Shown here: positions 33,325 through 41,935 of the stretch, in pieces
Position numbering within the stretch: the first letter of the stretch is position 1
Layout: each line of letters opens with the position of its first letter
Origin: Nannocystis exedens
GTDB taxonomy: Bacteria; Myxococcota_A; Polyangia; Nannocystales; Nannocystaceae
Assembly (NCBI RefSeq): GCF_002343915.1
Contig: NZ_NETK01000002.1
Coordinates: 558,001-622,000 of the forward strand
Direction of reading: 5' to 3'
Length of the DNA: 64,000 bases
Notes under the pieces: generated by a model
Seen by the model: the letters and a program-made list of their open reading frames with translations, nothing else
Told to the model about the DNA's origin: nothing
The model's database searches: none
Program-made: the position numbers and the translations under genes

Positions 33325-33483
33325 TGAGGCGGCCGGCGTGACAGCGTTCCGCGGCGAGGCGAGGGCGCGCGAACGAGGGCGCACGGCGTGACTGCGCGGC
33401 CGGCGACCATAACGGCAGCGGCTCGCCGGGGCAGCTCGCGGTGACGCCACGGCAGGGCGGCCGCGGGGGCGCGGAGGCTGGGG

Positions 33484-33571
33484 CTTGTCCTTCGCGACAT
33501 GCTGTTGCGCGCATGTCCTCCGAGACATGCCGCTTGCGACAGGTCCGCACGCGCATGTCTTTCGGGGCACG
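33484..33571. repeat. 14-bp phased array abutting a stop codon (7 nodes)
   Basis: CTTG 33484, CATG 33498, CATG 33512, CATG 33526, CAGG 33540, CATG 33554 and CACG 33568. The next base begins the stop codon of the 1296-aa gene (33572). Confidence 0.95.
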
Positions 33572-36500
33572 TCAGGAGGTGCGCTTGCGGCGGGTGAACG
33601 AGCGGAGCAGGGCGGCGATGTTGGCGCGGACCTGGGGGTCGGTGCTCAGGCGGTAGCCGGGGGTGCGCATGGCGGCGGGCAGGAGCGGGAGCAGCCGGTC
33701 GTTGAGCCGCTTCTCGGCGCGGGCGTCGACGATCTTCTCGAACAGGTCGGCGACGACGGTGTCGCCCTCGAAGTCGATGCTGAAGCGGGCGTCGCCGAAG
33801 CTGTAGCGCAGGCCGCAGACGAGGAAGTTGAGGCGGGCCGGGCCGTCGACGACGAGCGCCGGGTCGGCGCCGATCTTGAGGCCGCGGTCGTCGAGGCGCA
33901 GGCGCACGCTGGTGCCGGGGAGCAGCAGGACGTCGACGAGGGAGTGGTGGAACAGGATCAGGCGGCCGCGGTCGTCGACGGGGAAGCGGTCGAGGACGCC
34001 GCGCACGCCGGAGGCGCCGGGATCGGCGGGGTCGCCGATCTGGCGGCGGACGAGGGCCTCGACCAGGGCGTTCTCGAGCTGGCCGAGGCCGCCGACCTGG
34101 ACCTCGCCCGACTGCAGGTGATAGCGGGCGCCGCGGAGCTGGATCGCCAGGCGCAGGCCGGGCATGCGCGCGGTCAGGCCGCGCTCGCTCTCGACGGCGA
34201 CCTCGATCTCGCTGGCGGTCAGGGTGACGGTGTCGGCCGGGTCCATCAGCAGCGCGAACTCGCCGTAGTCGCCGGGCAGGCGGGCGGAGAACACGGCGAT
34301 CAGGGTCGGGTCGTCGGGCGGGGCCGGCGGCAGCGGCGGGCGCGGCAGGCCGAGCCGCTGGGCCCACACGGCGGGCAGCTTCGGCGCGGCGAGCACCTTG
34401 TACAGGTGCGAGAGGACAGCCTCGGTGACGGGGCTGACCGCCGCGGCCTCGTGGTAGTGCTCCTCGGCGATCCCGCTGATCGACAGCTTCACGGCGGCGT
34501 CGCGGGCCCGCAGGCTGAGGTCGTGGAGGTAGAAGTCGGGCAGCCAGTCGAGCGCCTCGCCGGTGACGAACAGGCCGGCGGCGGAGCGCAGCGAGACGCC
34601 CTCCTTGTCGAGGTGGAGGTCGATCGAGCCGCCCCTGGCGACGCAGATCTTCAGCGGACCCCACGGCTTGTCGGCGCCGACGGCGAGGAGGGTGTCGTGG
34701 CCGGCCCGCGGCGAGCGATCGCTGGGCCAGAAGTGGCGCATGAACTCGGCGAACAGCGCCCGCATGGCGTGGCTGAGCAGGTGCTGCGCGAGCTCGCCGG
34801 CGGGCGGCGAGGCGTCGACCTCGAGCGTCCACGGCAGGAAGGTGAGGTCGACGGTGCGGACGGTGACGTGCAGGCCGAGGCCGAGGACCCGCACGGTGGC
34901 GCCCTTGCCGAAGCCGATGTGGGCGCCGCCGCGGCGCAGGGAGAGGTCGACGGTGCGGGCCTGGTCGGCGGTGACGCGCACGGCCCCGAGCGCGCCGAAG
35001 GTCTGCTCCCACACGACGACGCCCGGCGCGACCGGCAGCGGCGGCGGGATCGGGGCGGCGGCCGGCAGGGCGAGGCGGCGCAGCAGCTCGGCGAGCAGCT
35101 TCTCGGGGGCGAAGCGGGCGAAGGCGCGGCGCAGGACCTCGTGGAACAGCGGGCCCGCGGGCGGCTGGCTCAGCAGCTCGAGCGCGGCGACGGCGGGGCG
35201 CCAGCGCAGGCCGAGGAGCGCGACGTCGGCGAGCAGGCCGGTGCCCTCGGGGACGAGCTGCAGCGGCGCCTCGGCGCGCAGCTCGAGCGCGTCCGGGCGC
35301 CGCTCGAGCCGCAGGCCGGCGCCGGCGGGCAGCTCGGCGCGCACGCGGACGGGCTTCGAGGTGTCCGCAGGGACATGCGCCAAGAGCCATGGCGCTTCGG
35401 GCGGCTGCTGCGGAGCCAGCGGGAGGTGCGGGCGCAGGCGAGCGAGGCCGAACTGCTCGACGCAGCGGGCGGCGAGCCGCGACAGGTAGTCGCCGAGCGG
35501 CGGGTCGCTGTCGGCGCGCAGGGCGACGGCGGCGATGTCGTGGTCGACGGCGGCGACGCGCAGGACGAGGCCGAGCTCGGGGGCGACGAGGGCGAGCTTG
35601 CGCGCGCTGGTGACGGCGAGCGCGCCGGGGGCGAGGCGGACGGCGAGGACGTCGGCGGGGTCGAAGCGGACGTCGAGCGGGCCGACCACCGGGACGCGGA
35701 CGCTGGCGGCGAGGGCGGGGAGCTGCTGCTCGAGCAGGGGGTCGATCGTCGGGCCGCCGTCGCGGCGCACGCCGAGGATGTCCGGAAGGACAGGCGCGGC
35801 GCGGACCCGGATCAACTGGGCGAGGGCGAGGTGGCCGAACTCGCCGAGGTCGGGGGTGGCCTCGGCGACGACGCTGCCGTCGTGCCAGCGGTACTCGAGC
35901 CGGTGGATGTCGGCGTCGGGCAGGACCGGCAGGCCCTGGAAGCGCAGGCGCAGGCCGGCGGGCGCCTCGACGACCAGGGCGTCGCCGCCGTGGCGGACGC
36001 GGACCTCGGCGTCGGCGTCGGCGGTCAGCCGCACGCCGGTGCGGGGGCCGAACGGCTGGTCGAGGAGCAGCAGCTCGTCGGCCTCGCGCTCGCCGACGAG
36101 GCCGAGGCGGGCCAGGAGCGCGGGCGAGAGGCGGGGGATCACGCGGGCGTCGACGACGCGGCGGATCAACGCGCGCATCAGCGGTCCGAGCGGCGGGTCG
36201 GTCTGGAGCTCGAGGCGGACGCGCGGCTCGGCGCCGGGCGGGGCCGCGGGCGCGGCGACCAGGAGGGCGCGGACCAGCCGCAGCTCGGCGAGCTCCGGCA
36301 GCTCGTCGGCGTGGACGTACAGGCCGCCGGGCGCCTCGAAGCGGGCCCCGCCGGCCGCACGGGTGACGAGGAGCTCGCGGTCGCCGATCAGCGCCAGCTC
36401 GCCGCGGGCGCCGAGCGAGATCCGGGCCAGCACGCGGGCGCCGAGCGGCGGGTGGCCGGCGTGCAGCTCGCGCGGGACGATGTCGGCCAGGCGGGCGCGC

Positions 36501-37462
36501 AGGCCGGAGGCTCGGGACAGGTCCCCTGGGGCAGGTACCTGGGGACCTGGCGTATCGGGCATGTCTGCAGGAGCATGGCCGAGAGGACCTGTCGCCACGG
36601 ACATGTCCGCGGGGACCTCTCCCCCTGGACCGGCCTTTCTCCGCCGGGGGGCCCGGCGCGGGCGCTTCTGGCCGCGGAGCCGGCGCACGAGGTCGGCGAG
36701 GCGGACGCGCCGCTGCTCGTCGGCGAACAGGTCGTAGCCGGGGATGGTCATGGCCGCGGGCAGGCGGGCGCCCAGCCAGCGAGAGGCGACCCAGGCGGCC
36801 AGGCGCAGGATGGCCCGGCGGACAGGTCCGGTCGGGCCGGGGTCGATCTCGAGGCGGGCCGGGCCGAACAGCAGGCGGACGGCGAGGATCGGCAGGGCCA
36901 GGCCGAGCACCCGCAGCACGGCGGGGCGGCTCAGGACGACCTCCACCCGGTCGCCGCGCAGCTCGGCGACCAGGCGGGCGTCGGGCGGCAGCCAGGCGCT
37001 GGCGCCGAGCGGGCCGTGAAACACGCGCCGGGCGCGGCTCTCCGGGTCGGCGGGCAGGTTCTGGGCCAGGAATTCGAGGACGCTGCGGCCGGGGTGCCAG
37101 CCGAAGCCGCGGCGGAGGGCGATCCGCAGCGCGACGCCGGCGGCGGTGAACAGGAACGGGCCGATCGCGTCGGCGTCGGCGGTGACTGTCCCATGGACCA
37201 GGTCGAGGCGGGTCCGCCGCAGCTCGACGGGCGGGAGGTCGGGCAGGCGCGCCAGCAAGGCGCTGCCGGGGTCGAGCTCGAGCGCCTCGGCGTCGAGCGC
37301 GAGCCGCAGCGGAGCCGCGAGCGCGAGCTCGAGGTCGAGAGGACCGACGACCGGGAGCTCGAGACGTCCGAGCGCCTCGCGCGGGCCGTCAATCGCAGCG
37401 GCGGGACGGGTGTCCTCGTGCGGTCGGCGATAGCCGGGGACCTGATCGCCTGTGCCTGCCAT
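33572..37462 (-). CDS. 1296-aa modular protein of unknown function
   Basis: No family recognised. It consists of about eight loosely repeated modules. Each has a beta-rich stretch with LRL/VRL strands and then an amphipathic helical end such as PPLGPLMRALIRRVVDARV or PPLGDYLSRLAARCVEQF. A longer repeat links the N- and C-terminal thirds: LPAAMTIPGYDLFADEQRRVRLADLVRRL against LPAAMRTPGYRLSTDPQVRANIAALLRSF. There is no signal peptide; a hydrophobic stretch (VLRVLGLALPILAVRLLF) occurs near residue 190. The architecture recalls bridge-like or AsmA/TULIP lipid-handling proteins, but this is only an impression. A Lys/Arg-rich linker with an in-frame array (36518-36633) separates the first two modules from the rest. 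Confidence 0.7.
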   Translation of the reverse strand: MAGTGDQVPGYRRPHEDTRPAAAIDGPREALGRLELPVVGPLDLELALAAPLRLALDAEALELDPGSALLARLPDLPPVELRRTRLDLVHGTVTADADAIGPFLFTAAGVALRIALRRGFGWHPGRSVLEFLAQNLPADPESRARRVFHGPLGASAWLPPDARLVAELRGDRVEVVLSRPAVLRVLGLALPILAVRLLFGPARLEIDPGPTGPVRRAILRLAAWVASRWLGARLPAAMTIPGYDLFADEQRRVRLADLVRRLRGQKRPRRAPRRRKAGPGGEVPADMSVATGPLGHAPADMPDTPGPQVPAPGDLSRASGLRARLADIVPRELHAGHPPLGARVLARISLGARGELALIGDRELLVTRAAGGARFEAPGGLYVHADELPELAELRLVRALLVAAPAAPPGAEPRVRLELQTDPPLGPLMRALIRRVVDARVIPRLSPALLARLGLVGEREADELLLLDQPFGPRTGVRLTADADAEVRVRHGGDALVVEAPAGLRLRFQGLPVLPDADIHRLEYRWHDGSVVAEATPDLGEFGHLALAQLIRVRAAPVLPDILGVRRDGGPTIDPLLEQQLPALAASVRVPVVGPLDVRFDPADVLAVRLAPGALAVTSARKLALVAPELGLVLRVAAVDHDIAAVALRADSDPPLGDYLSRLAARCVEQFGLARLRPHLPLAPQQPPEAPWLLAHVPADTSKPVRVRAELPAGAGLRLERRPDALELRAEAPLQLVPEGTGLLADVALLGLRWRPAVAALELLSQPPAGPLFHEVLRRAFARFAPEKLLAELLRRLALPAAAPIPPPLPVAPGVVVWEQTFGALGAVRVTADQARTVDLSLRRGGAHIGFGKGATVRVLGLGLHVTVRTVDLTFLPWTLEVDASPPAGELAQHLLSHAMRALFAEFMRHFWPSDRSPRAGHDTLLAVGADKPWGPLKICVARGGSIDLHLDKEGVSLRSAAGLFVTGEALDWLPDFYLHDLSLRARDAAVKLSISGIAEEHYHEAAAVSPVTEAVLSHLYKVLAAPKLPAVWAQRLGLPRPPLPPAPPDDPTLIAVFSARLPGDYGEFALLMDPADTVTLTASEIEVAVESERGLTARMPGLRLAIQLRGARYHLQSGEVQVGGLGQLENALVEALVRRQIGDPADPGASGVRGVLDRFPVDDRGRLILFHHSLVDVLLLPGTSVRLRLDDRGLKIGADPALVVDGPARLNFLVCGLRYSFGDARFSIDFEGDTVVADLFEKIVDARAEKRLNDRLLPLLPAAMRTPGYRLSTDPQVRANIAALLRSFTRRKRTS
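35360..35391. repeat. 14-bp repeat (3 nodes) in the modular protein gene
   Basis: GGTG 35360, CATG 35374 and CATG 35388, encoding part of WLLAHVPADTSKPV between two modules. Another pair lies at GATG 35777/CAGG 35791. Confidence 0.7.
36518..36633. repeat. 14-bp phased array encoding an inter-module linker (9 nodes)
   Basis: CAGG 36518, CAGG 36532, CCTG 36546, CATG 36560, CATG 36574, CCTG 36588, CATG 36602, CCTC 36616 and CCGG 36630. Translated in frame it gives the repetitive linker with PADMSVATGPLGH and APADMPDTPGPQ, unlike the modules on each side. Confidence 0.93.
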
Positions 37463-37577
37463 GCTTCGGGTGTATCGGATCTGGCGGGCCTTGGGCAGGT
37501 GAACGCGGCCGTGGACGCGACGGGGCCGACGACCTGCAATGCCGGAGCACGTCTTCGCGGCTCCGCGGCGTACGCGC

Positions 37578-38162
37578 TCAATCGCCCGTGCCGCGGCGGA
37601 ACGGGGCCGCAGGGGCCCGTTCGTGCGGGGCGGCGATCGGCGTCAGCGTCGCCTCGACGAGCATCCGCAGCGCCCGCTGCTGGCGACGCAGGCTGCTGCG
37701 ATCGGCGGCGAGGAGGCCGACGACGATGAGGAACGGGACCAGCAAGGTGGCGGCGACGACAGGTCCGGCGATCGCCAGCTGAAAGCCCGCCATCGCCAGG
37801 CCGAGCGCGATGATGTACGCGAACGCGGTGCGCGTGAGCGGGTGCAGGCGGAAGCGGACGAGCACGTGGGCGCCGTCCGGTTCGGGGGTCAGCTCGACCT
37901 CGCAGATCGCCCGCGTGCCGGGCCGCCAGGCGCCCGGATCGGCGGTGAGGTTGAAGCCTCGCGGGGTCCGCTCGAGCGCGTAGCCGGGGTCCTCGCCGTG
38001 GCCGGTGTGCGCCTGCAACAACGCGACCTCGGGCGAAGCGAGGAAGCGCTGCTCGACCTCGGCCGGGCCCTCGGTGACGGTGAACTCGAGCACCGCCGGC
38101 ACGCGGACCAGCGCGCCCGCGCGGCGCGGGACCAGCGGCGCAGGCGGCGAGGAGGACGACAT
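37578..38162 (-). CDS. Hypothetical membrane protein with cytosolic beta-rich domain
   Basis: The protein has 194 residues. An N-terminal soluble part has strand-like segments (VLEFTVTEGPAEVEQRFLASP, AICEVELTPEPDGAHVLVRFRLHP), reminiscent of SRPBCC/START-like small proteins. Two adjacent membrane helices follow around residues 113-153 (AYIIALGLAMAGFQLAIAG and ATLLVPFLIVVGLLA), then a basic tail. Family not recognised. It lies between the modular protein gene and the coiled-coil gene on the same strand. Confidence 0.7.
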   Translation of the reverse strand: MSSSSPPAPLVPRRAGALVRVPAVLEFTVTEGPAEVEQRFLASPEVALLQAHTGHGEDPGYALERTPRGFNLTADPGAWRPGTRAICEVELTPEPDGAHVLVRFRLHPLTRTAFAYIIALGLAMAGFQLAIAGPVVAATLLVPFLIVVGLLAADRSSLRRQQRALRMLVEATLTPIAAPHERAPAAPFRRGTGD

Positions 38163-38186
38163 CGACGGCGGGCCCGCGCGTGCGAC

Positions 38187-38675
38187 CTAGCCCTTGGGCA
38201 AGGACTTTTTGACCAGGTCGCTGGCGACCACGGCGAGCTTGCCCGCGGCCTCGGCGACGGCGGCGGAGGTGCCCATGGCGCGGACGATGCCCGAGAGGCC
38301 GGCGATCGCCCGGCGCAGGTCCTCGAGCTCGCCGCGCGAGATCGGCACGAGCTCGACGACGACGAGGCCGACCTTCTGGTGCTCGTCGCGGAGGACGCTG
38401 ATCCGCTCGTCGAGGCTGCGGATCTGGTCGTTGATCGCGCTCCAGCGGGCGGGCTGCTCGTACGGGTCGACCTGGTCGAGCCGCTGACGCATGCGCTCGC
38501 TGGCCTCCGTCAGCCGCGCGAGCGCCTGCGACAGGTCTTCGAGGAGTTCGTGTTTGTTGCTCATGCCGAGGTTCGGGGGCGGAGGGCCGGAGACAGGCTT
38601 CGCGGGCGGCGAGGCGGCGGCTCCGCCGGGCCGGGGCGGTCGCCTGGGCCGCTTGCGCTGCCGTTTGTTCGCCAC
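38187..38675 (-). CDS. Hypothetical coiled-coil protein
   Basis: The protein has 162 residues from a GTG. A Lys/Arg/Pro-rich N-terminus is followed by a predicted coiled coil (HELLEDLSQALARLTEASERMRQRLDQV and SINDQIRSLDERISVLRDEHQKV). A short Ala-rich helix ends the protein (SAAVAEAAGKLAVVASDLVKKS). An internal start at MSNKHELL would remove the basic N-terminus. No signal peptide. Function unknown; a structural or scaffold role is possible. It lies 24 bp upstream of the membrane-protein gene at 37578-38162 and is probably co-transcribed with it. Confidence 0.65.
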   Translation of the reverse strand: MANKRQRKRPRRPPRPGGAAASPPAKPVSGPPPPNLGMSNKHELLEDLSQALARLTEASERMRQRLDQVDPYEQPARWSAINDQIRSLDERISVLRDEHQKVGLVVVELVPISRGELEDLRRAIAGLSGIVRAMGTSAAVAEAAGKLAVVASDLVKKSLPKG

Positions 38676-38754
38676 CGGGAAACACTACGCAACTCGCCGC
38701 GAGGGCGCCAGCCGGCCGGCGATCCGGCGCGATCGCGACAGGCGCGCGACGACG

Positions 38755-39501
38755 TCACGGCGGCGTCGGACTCGGGGGGTTGGTCGGGTCGCGGTGCGAG
38801 TCGGGCGGGAGGCGCTCGTCGGGGCCGCGCGTCGGCGGGTCGGGTCGCTCGGGCTCCTCGTCGTCGGGGGTCGCGATCGTGCCGGGGCCCGTGACGCCGT
38901 TCCCGCTGCCGCCGCTGCTTCCGCCGCCCGAGCTGCCGCCGCTGGCCGTGGCGGCGCCGACGGTGGCGCGGACTTCCTTGAGGCCGGCGTCGACCTGCTG
39001 GCCGACGATCGCGCCGTACTCGACGTAAAACCGCGCGCCGTCGAGGAAGCGCGGCGGGCTGGCGAGGATGAGCAGCTGCTGGACGAAGCGGTGCAGCGCG
39101 GCGCGGTCGATGGTGAGGGCGTGGGTGCGCGCGAGCACCGACTCTTCCCACTCGACCGAGCGATCTTGCACCGCGCCCGCGGCGGTGGTGGCGGCCACCA
39201 GCGCGTCGTAGAGCGCGAGCTGCTTGGTGCGCTCGGGATCGCTGGCGACCTTCCAGAAGTGGATGGTGCGGGCGTTGAACTGGCCCTGCTCGGCGATCTG
39301 CTGCTGGCGCTCGACCAGGTTGCGCTGGCGCAGCTGGGCCACCGCCGCGCGCGCGGCCGCGAACTCGGCGGTCTCGCGCTCGAGCCGGCCGCCGGCCTCG
39401 GCCAGCACCGCGGCCTGGGCCCGCATCTCGCGCTGCGCACAGCCTGGCGCGAAGGACAGGGCGATAAGGACAGGTCCGAAGGTCCATGTGCGATGGGACA
39501 T
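38755..39501 (-). CDS. Lipoprotein with helical domain and Gly/Ser/Pro tail
   Basis: The protein has 248 residues. The signal peptide MSHRTWTFGPVLIALSFAPGC carries a lipobox with Cys21. A long helical domain follows (RAQAAVLAEAGGRLERETAEF, VAQLRQRNLVERQQQIAEQGQ, TIHFWKVASDPERTKQLALYDALV). The tail is low-complexity (GGSSGGGSSGG, then Asp/Pro-rich). The start lies 5 nt after the stop of the preceding lipoprotein gene, so they form an operon. The bases for the first 20 residues belong to a five-node 14-bp array (39443-39502). Confidence 0.78.
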   Translation of the reverse strand: MSHRTWTFGPVLIALSFAPGCAQREMRAQAAVLAEAGGRLERETAEFAAARAAVAQLRQRNLVERQQQIAEQGQFNARTIHFWKVASDPERTKQLALYDALVAATTAAGAVQDRSVEWEESVLARTHALTIDRAALHRFVQQLLILASPPRFLDGARFYVEYGAIVGQQVDAGLKEVRATVGAATASGGSSGGGSSGGSGNGVTGPGTIATPDDEEPERPDPPTRGPDERLPPDSHRDPTNPPSPTPP

Positions 39502-39502
39502 G
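39443..39502. repeat. 14-bp phased array encoding a lipoprotein signal peptide (5 nodes)
   Basis: CCTG 39443, CAGG 39457, CAGG 39471, CATG 39485 and CATG 39499. The last node supplies the ATG start; the first overlaps the lipobox (APGC). Confidence 0.92.
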
Positions 39503-39506
39503 GCGG

Positions 39507-41853
39507 TCACGGGGCGAGGACGGCCCCGGCGAGCACGCCGAAGCCGACGGTGGAGACGATGAGCTGGGCCAGGGCCTCGGGGGCCATGCCGCCCCTGGTG
39601 AACCTGACCAGCTCGGTGACGCCGGCGGCGAGGTAGACCTGGCGCAGGGCCATGGCGGCGCGCGAGCGGACGATGCTGGCGTCGTGGCGCACGCCGAGGT
39701 CGAGCGCGTCGACCCGCTTCTGGTTGGCGCGGCCGAGCGTCCACGCGTTGCCGAAGGCGATCAGCGACTTGGTGAGCTCGTCGCGGCACTTGCCGCCCTC
39801 GTAGGCGGTCACGAGCGCGAGCGCGGGGCAGCCGGCGCGCTCGAGCTTGGTGAGGCTGGCCTGGGCCTCCATGAGCAGGACGGCCTCCTCGAGCTGGGCG
39901 GCCAGCTTGGCCCGCGCGAGGCGGAGCCGGCGCTCGCCGTGGCCGATGGCGGCGGCCAGGGCGTCGTGCTCGACCCGCAGGGTCTCGCGGATCAGCGCGA
40001 GCACGGCGAGCTCGAGGGTGTCGACGGTCTGCTGCAGGCGATCGATGCCGGTGATGGTGGTGTGGACGACCCGGGCGAACCGCGGGGCCCCGGCCAGCGC
40101 CTCGGCGGCGGCAGGGTCGGCGTCGGCCGCCGCCTTGCGGCGGGCCCGGATCTGGCGCGTCTCGATCAGGGCGTCGACGGCGGCGAGCTGCTCGGCGAGC
40201 TGATGGAACCGCCCGAGCTCGGCCAGCGGCCGCAGGTCGTGGGTGGTGAGGATCGCGGGGATCGGGACCTCGGCCAGCTCGGCGAAGCGCGTCTGCAGGA
40301 CGGCCTCGTCGCAGACGCCGCTGCCGGGAGTGAAGACGACGCCGCCGGCGCTCGGGGCCGGCGTGGCGGTGCCGGGGTTCGGGGTGAACGAGGTCGAGGG
40401 GGCGGGAGTCGCGGCGCCGCCGGGCGTGGGCGCGGCCGTGCCGCCGGTCGTGGAGGGTGCAGCGCCGGGCGAGGGGGTCGGCGTGCCGGCCGCCGGGGTG
40501 GAGGGGGTCGCGGTGACGGGCGCCGCGGAGGCGAGCCAGGGCTTGCCGAGCAGGCCGGCGCCGGGGAAGAGGGCTGGCTGAAAAGACAGGTCCAAGCGGA
40601 CAGGTTTCGAGGAGCCTGTGCTGGAGGACGTGTTCGTGCCGACATGTTCGATGGGGCCGGTCTTTGGAGACATGGCGCCGGGGACAGGCCGCGTGGCACC
40701 GAAGGACATGGCCGTCGCGACAGGTGCGAAAGGACCGGGTCCCAGCGACATGGCGCCGGGGACAGGCAAGCCGGCGCCGGAGGTCGTGTCCGCGGCGACG
40801 GGCGCGGAGGGGCCGGACATGGCGCCGGGGACGGGGCGCGCGGCGACCGAGCCGGAGCGCGGCTGCGCGGGGGGCGGGGTCGAGAGCGAGGGCGTGGAAG
40901 GCTGCGCGGGCTCGCGGGGGGTCGGCTCGGGCCGGCTGCGAGGGCCGGGGCTGGGGGTTGAGCTCGGGCTTGCCCTTCGCGGGCGGCTCGCGCTCCGAGC
41001 AGGGCTGCTTGGCGGCCTCATAGGCGAACAGCCGGCGCGACAGCTCCTCGTGGTGCTGCTGCAGCGCGTCGTGGACGGCGAGGAGCTGATCGAGGGTGGC
41101 CCCGAGCTCGCTGGGACCGCAGGCCGGGCCGTCGCAGACCACGCGCTCGCGCAGGGCCACGAGGTTGTCGCGGCGGTCCATGCACAGCCGGCGCTGGCGG
41201 TCGACGCTGGCCTGCAGGACAGGCGAGCTGCCGGGCCGCAGGAGGGCGGGGCAGCCGGGGCCGGCGGCGTCGGCCGAGCCGAGGTGGAGGGCCCGGGCGG
41301 CCATCTGATGCTCGTTGACGGCGCGGGCCAGCCGGCTCTCGCCGCTGTCGGGGCCCTTCCAGTGGCGCTGCAGCGTCCGCAGCTCGCGCAGGAGGTCGGC
41401 AGCCGGATCGGGGGCGGCGACGGGCGGCGACTTGGTCCTGCCGGTCACCGGCGCGGGCGGGTCGACGAGCGGAAAGGCGTGGCCGACGAGGGCGTGCAGG
41501 CGGGTCGAGATCTTGCTGCAGAGGGTGGTCCAGCCGTCACCCTTGAAGCGCGCGCGGCAGCGCGTGAAGAAGAGGACCTGGACCTCCGGGTCGGCCTCGC
41601 CGCGGGCGCCGAGGATGTCGAGGAGATCACGGTTGCGCCCGACCTCGGCCCAGGCCTGGGCGGCGGCGACCTCGTCCGTCAACATCGCCTGCGACTGCGC
41701 CAGCTCCTCGGTGAAGCCGTCGACCAGGCGCGAGGCCTTGAGCTCGCTGTCGGCCCCCTCGGCCGTGGCGGCGTCGCGCGGACGGTGGAGGTGCAGCCCG
41801 CAGCCGAGGGCCGCGGCGAAAAAGAGCGGGACGAACCGAAGCCGAGCGGGCAC
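39507..41853 (-). pseudogene. Large lipoprotein gene with +1 frameshift in a C run
   Basis: The N-terminal part starts at GTG 41853 with a lipobox AALGC, then helical, Gln/Arg/Leu-rich segments (DGFTEELAQSQAMLTDEVAAAQAWAE; LDQLLAVHDALQQHHEELSRRLF) to KGKPELN. Then the frame shifts. The continuation PSPGPRSRPEPTPREPAQPST lies in another frame and leads through a Pro/Thr-rich linker into a C-terminal helical domain (LAELGRFHQLAEQLAAVDALIETR; AIGHGERRLRLARAKLAAQLEEA) ending in a hydrophobic tail at 39507. One extra C in the C5 run (40953-40957) or the C6 run (40916-40921) would explain it: the total length is 1 nt over a multiple of three. The linker contains the largest array. It may be a pseudogene, phase-variable gene or sequencing error. 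Confidence 0.75.
40573..40780. repeat. Largest 14-bp phased array (about 15 nodes), in a lipoprotein linker
   Basis: GCTG 40573, CAGG 40587, CAGG 40601, CCTG 40615, CGTG 40629, CATG 40643, CCGG 40657, CATG 40671 and CAGG 40685. After a phase slip of 8 bp: CATG 40707, CAGG 40721, CCGG 40735, CATG 40749, CAGG 40763 and CCGG 40777. A further CATG lies at 40818. In frame it encodes repeated PVPGAMS units with Ser/Thr/Gly/Pro between. The block CATG-GCGCCGGGGA occurs three times (40671, 40749, 40818). Confidence 0.95.
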
Positions 41854-41935
41854 GGGGAGGCCAGCACTGTGGCACGGCCTCGCCGCACAAGCCAGCGCCC
41901 CGCGCTGCGAGCAGTCGGGTAGGATCGCGCCGACG

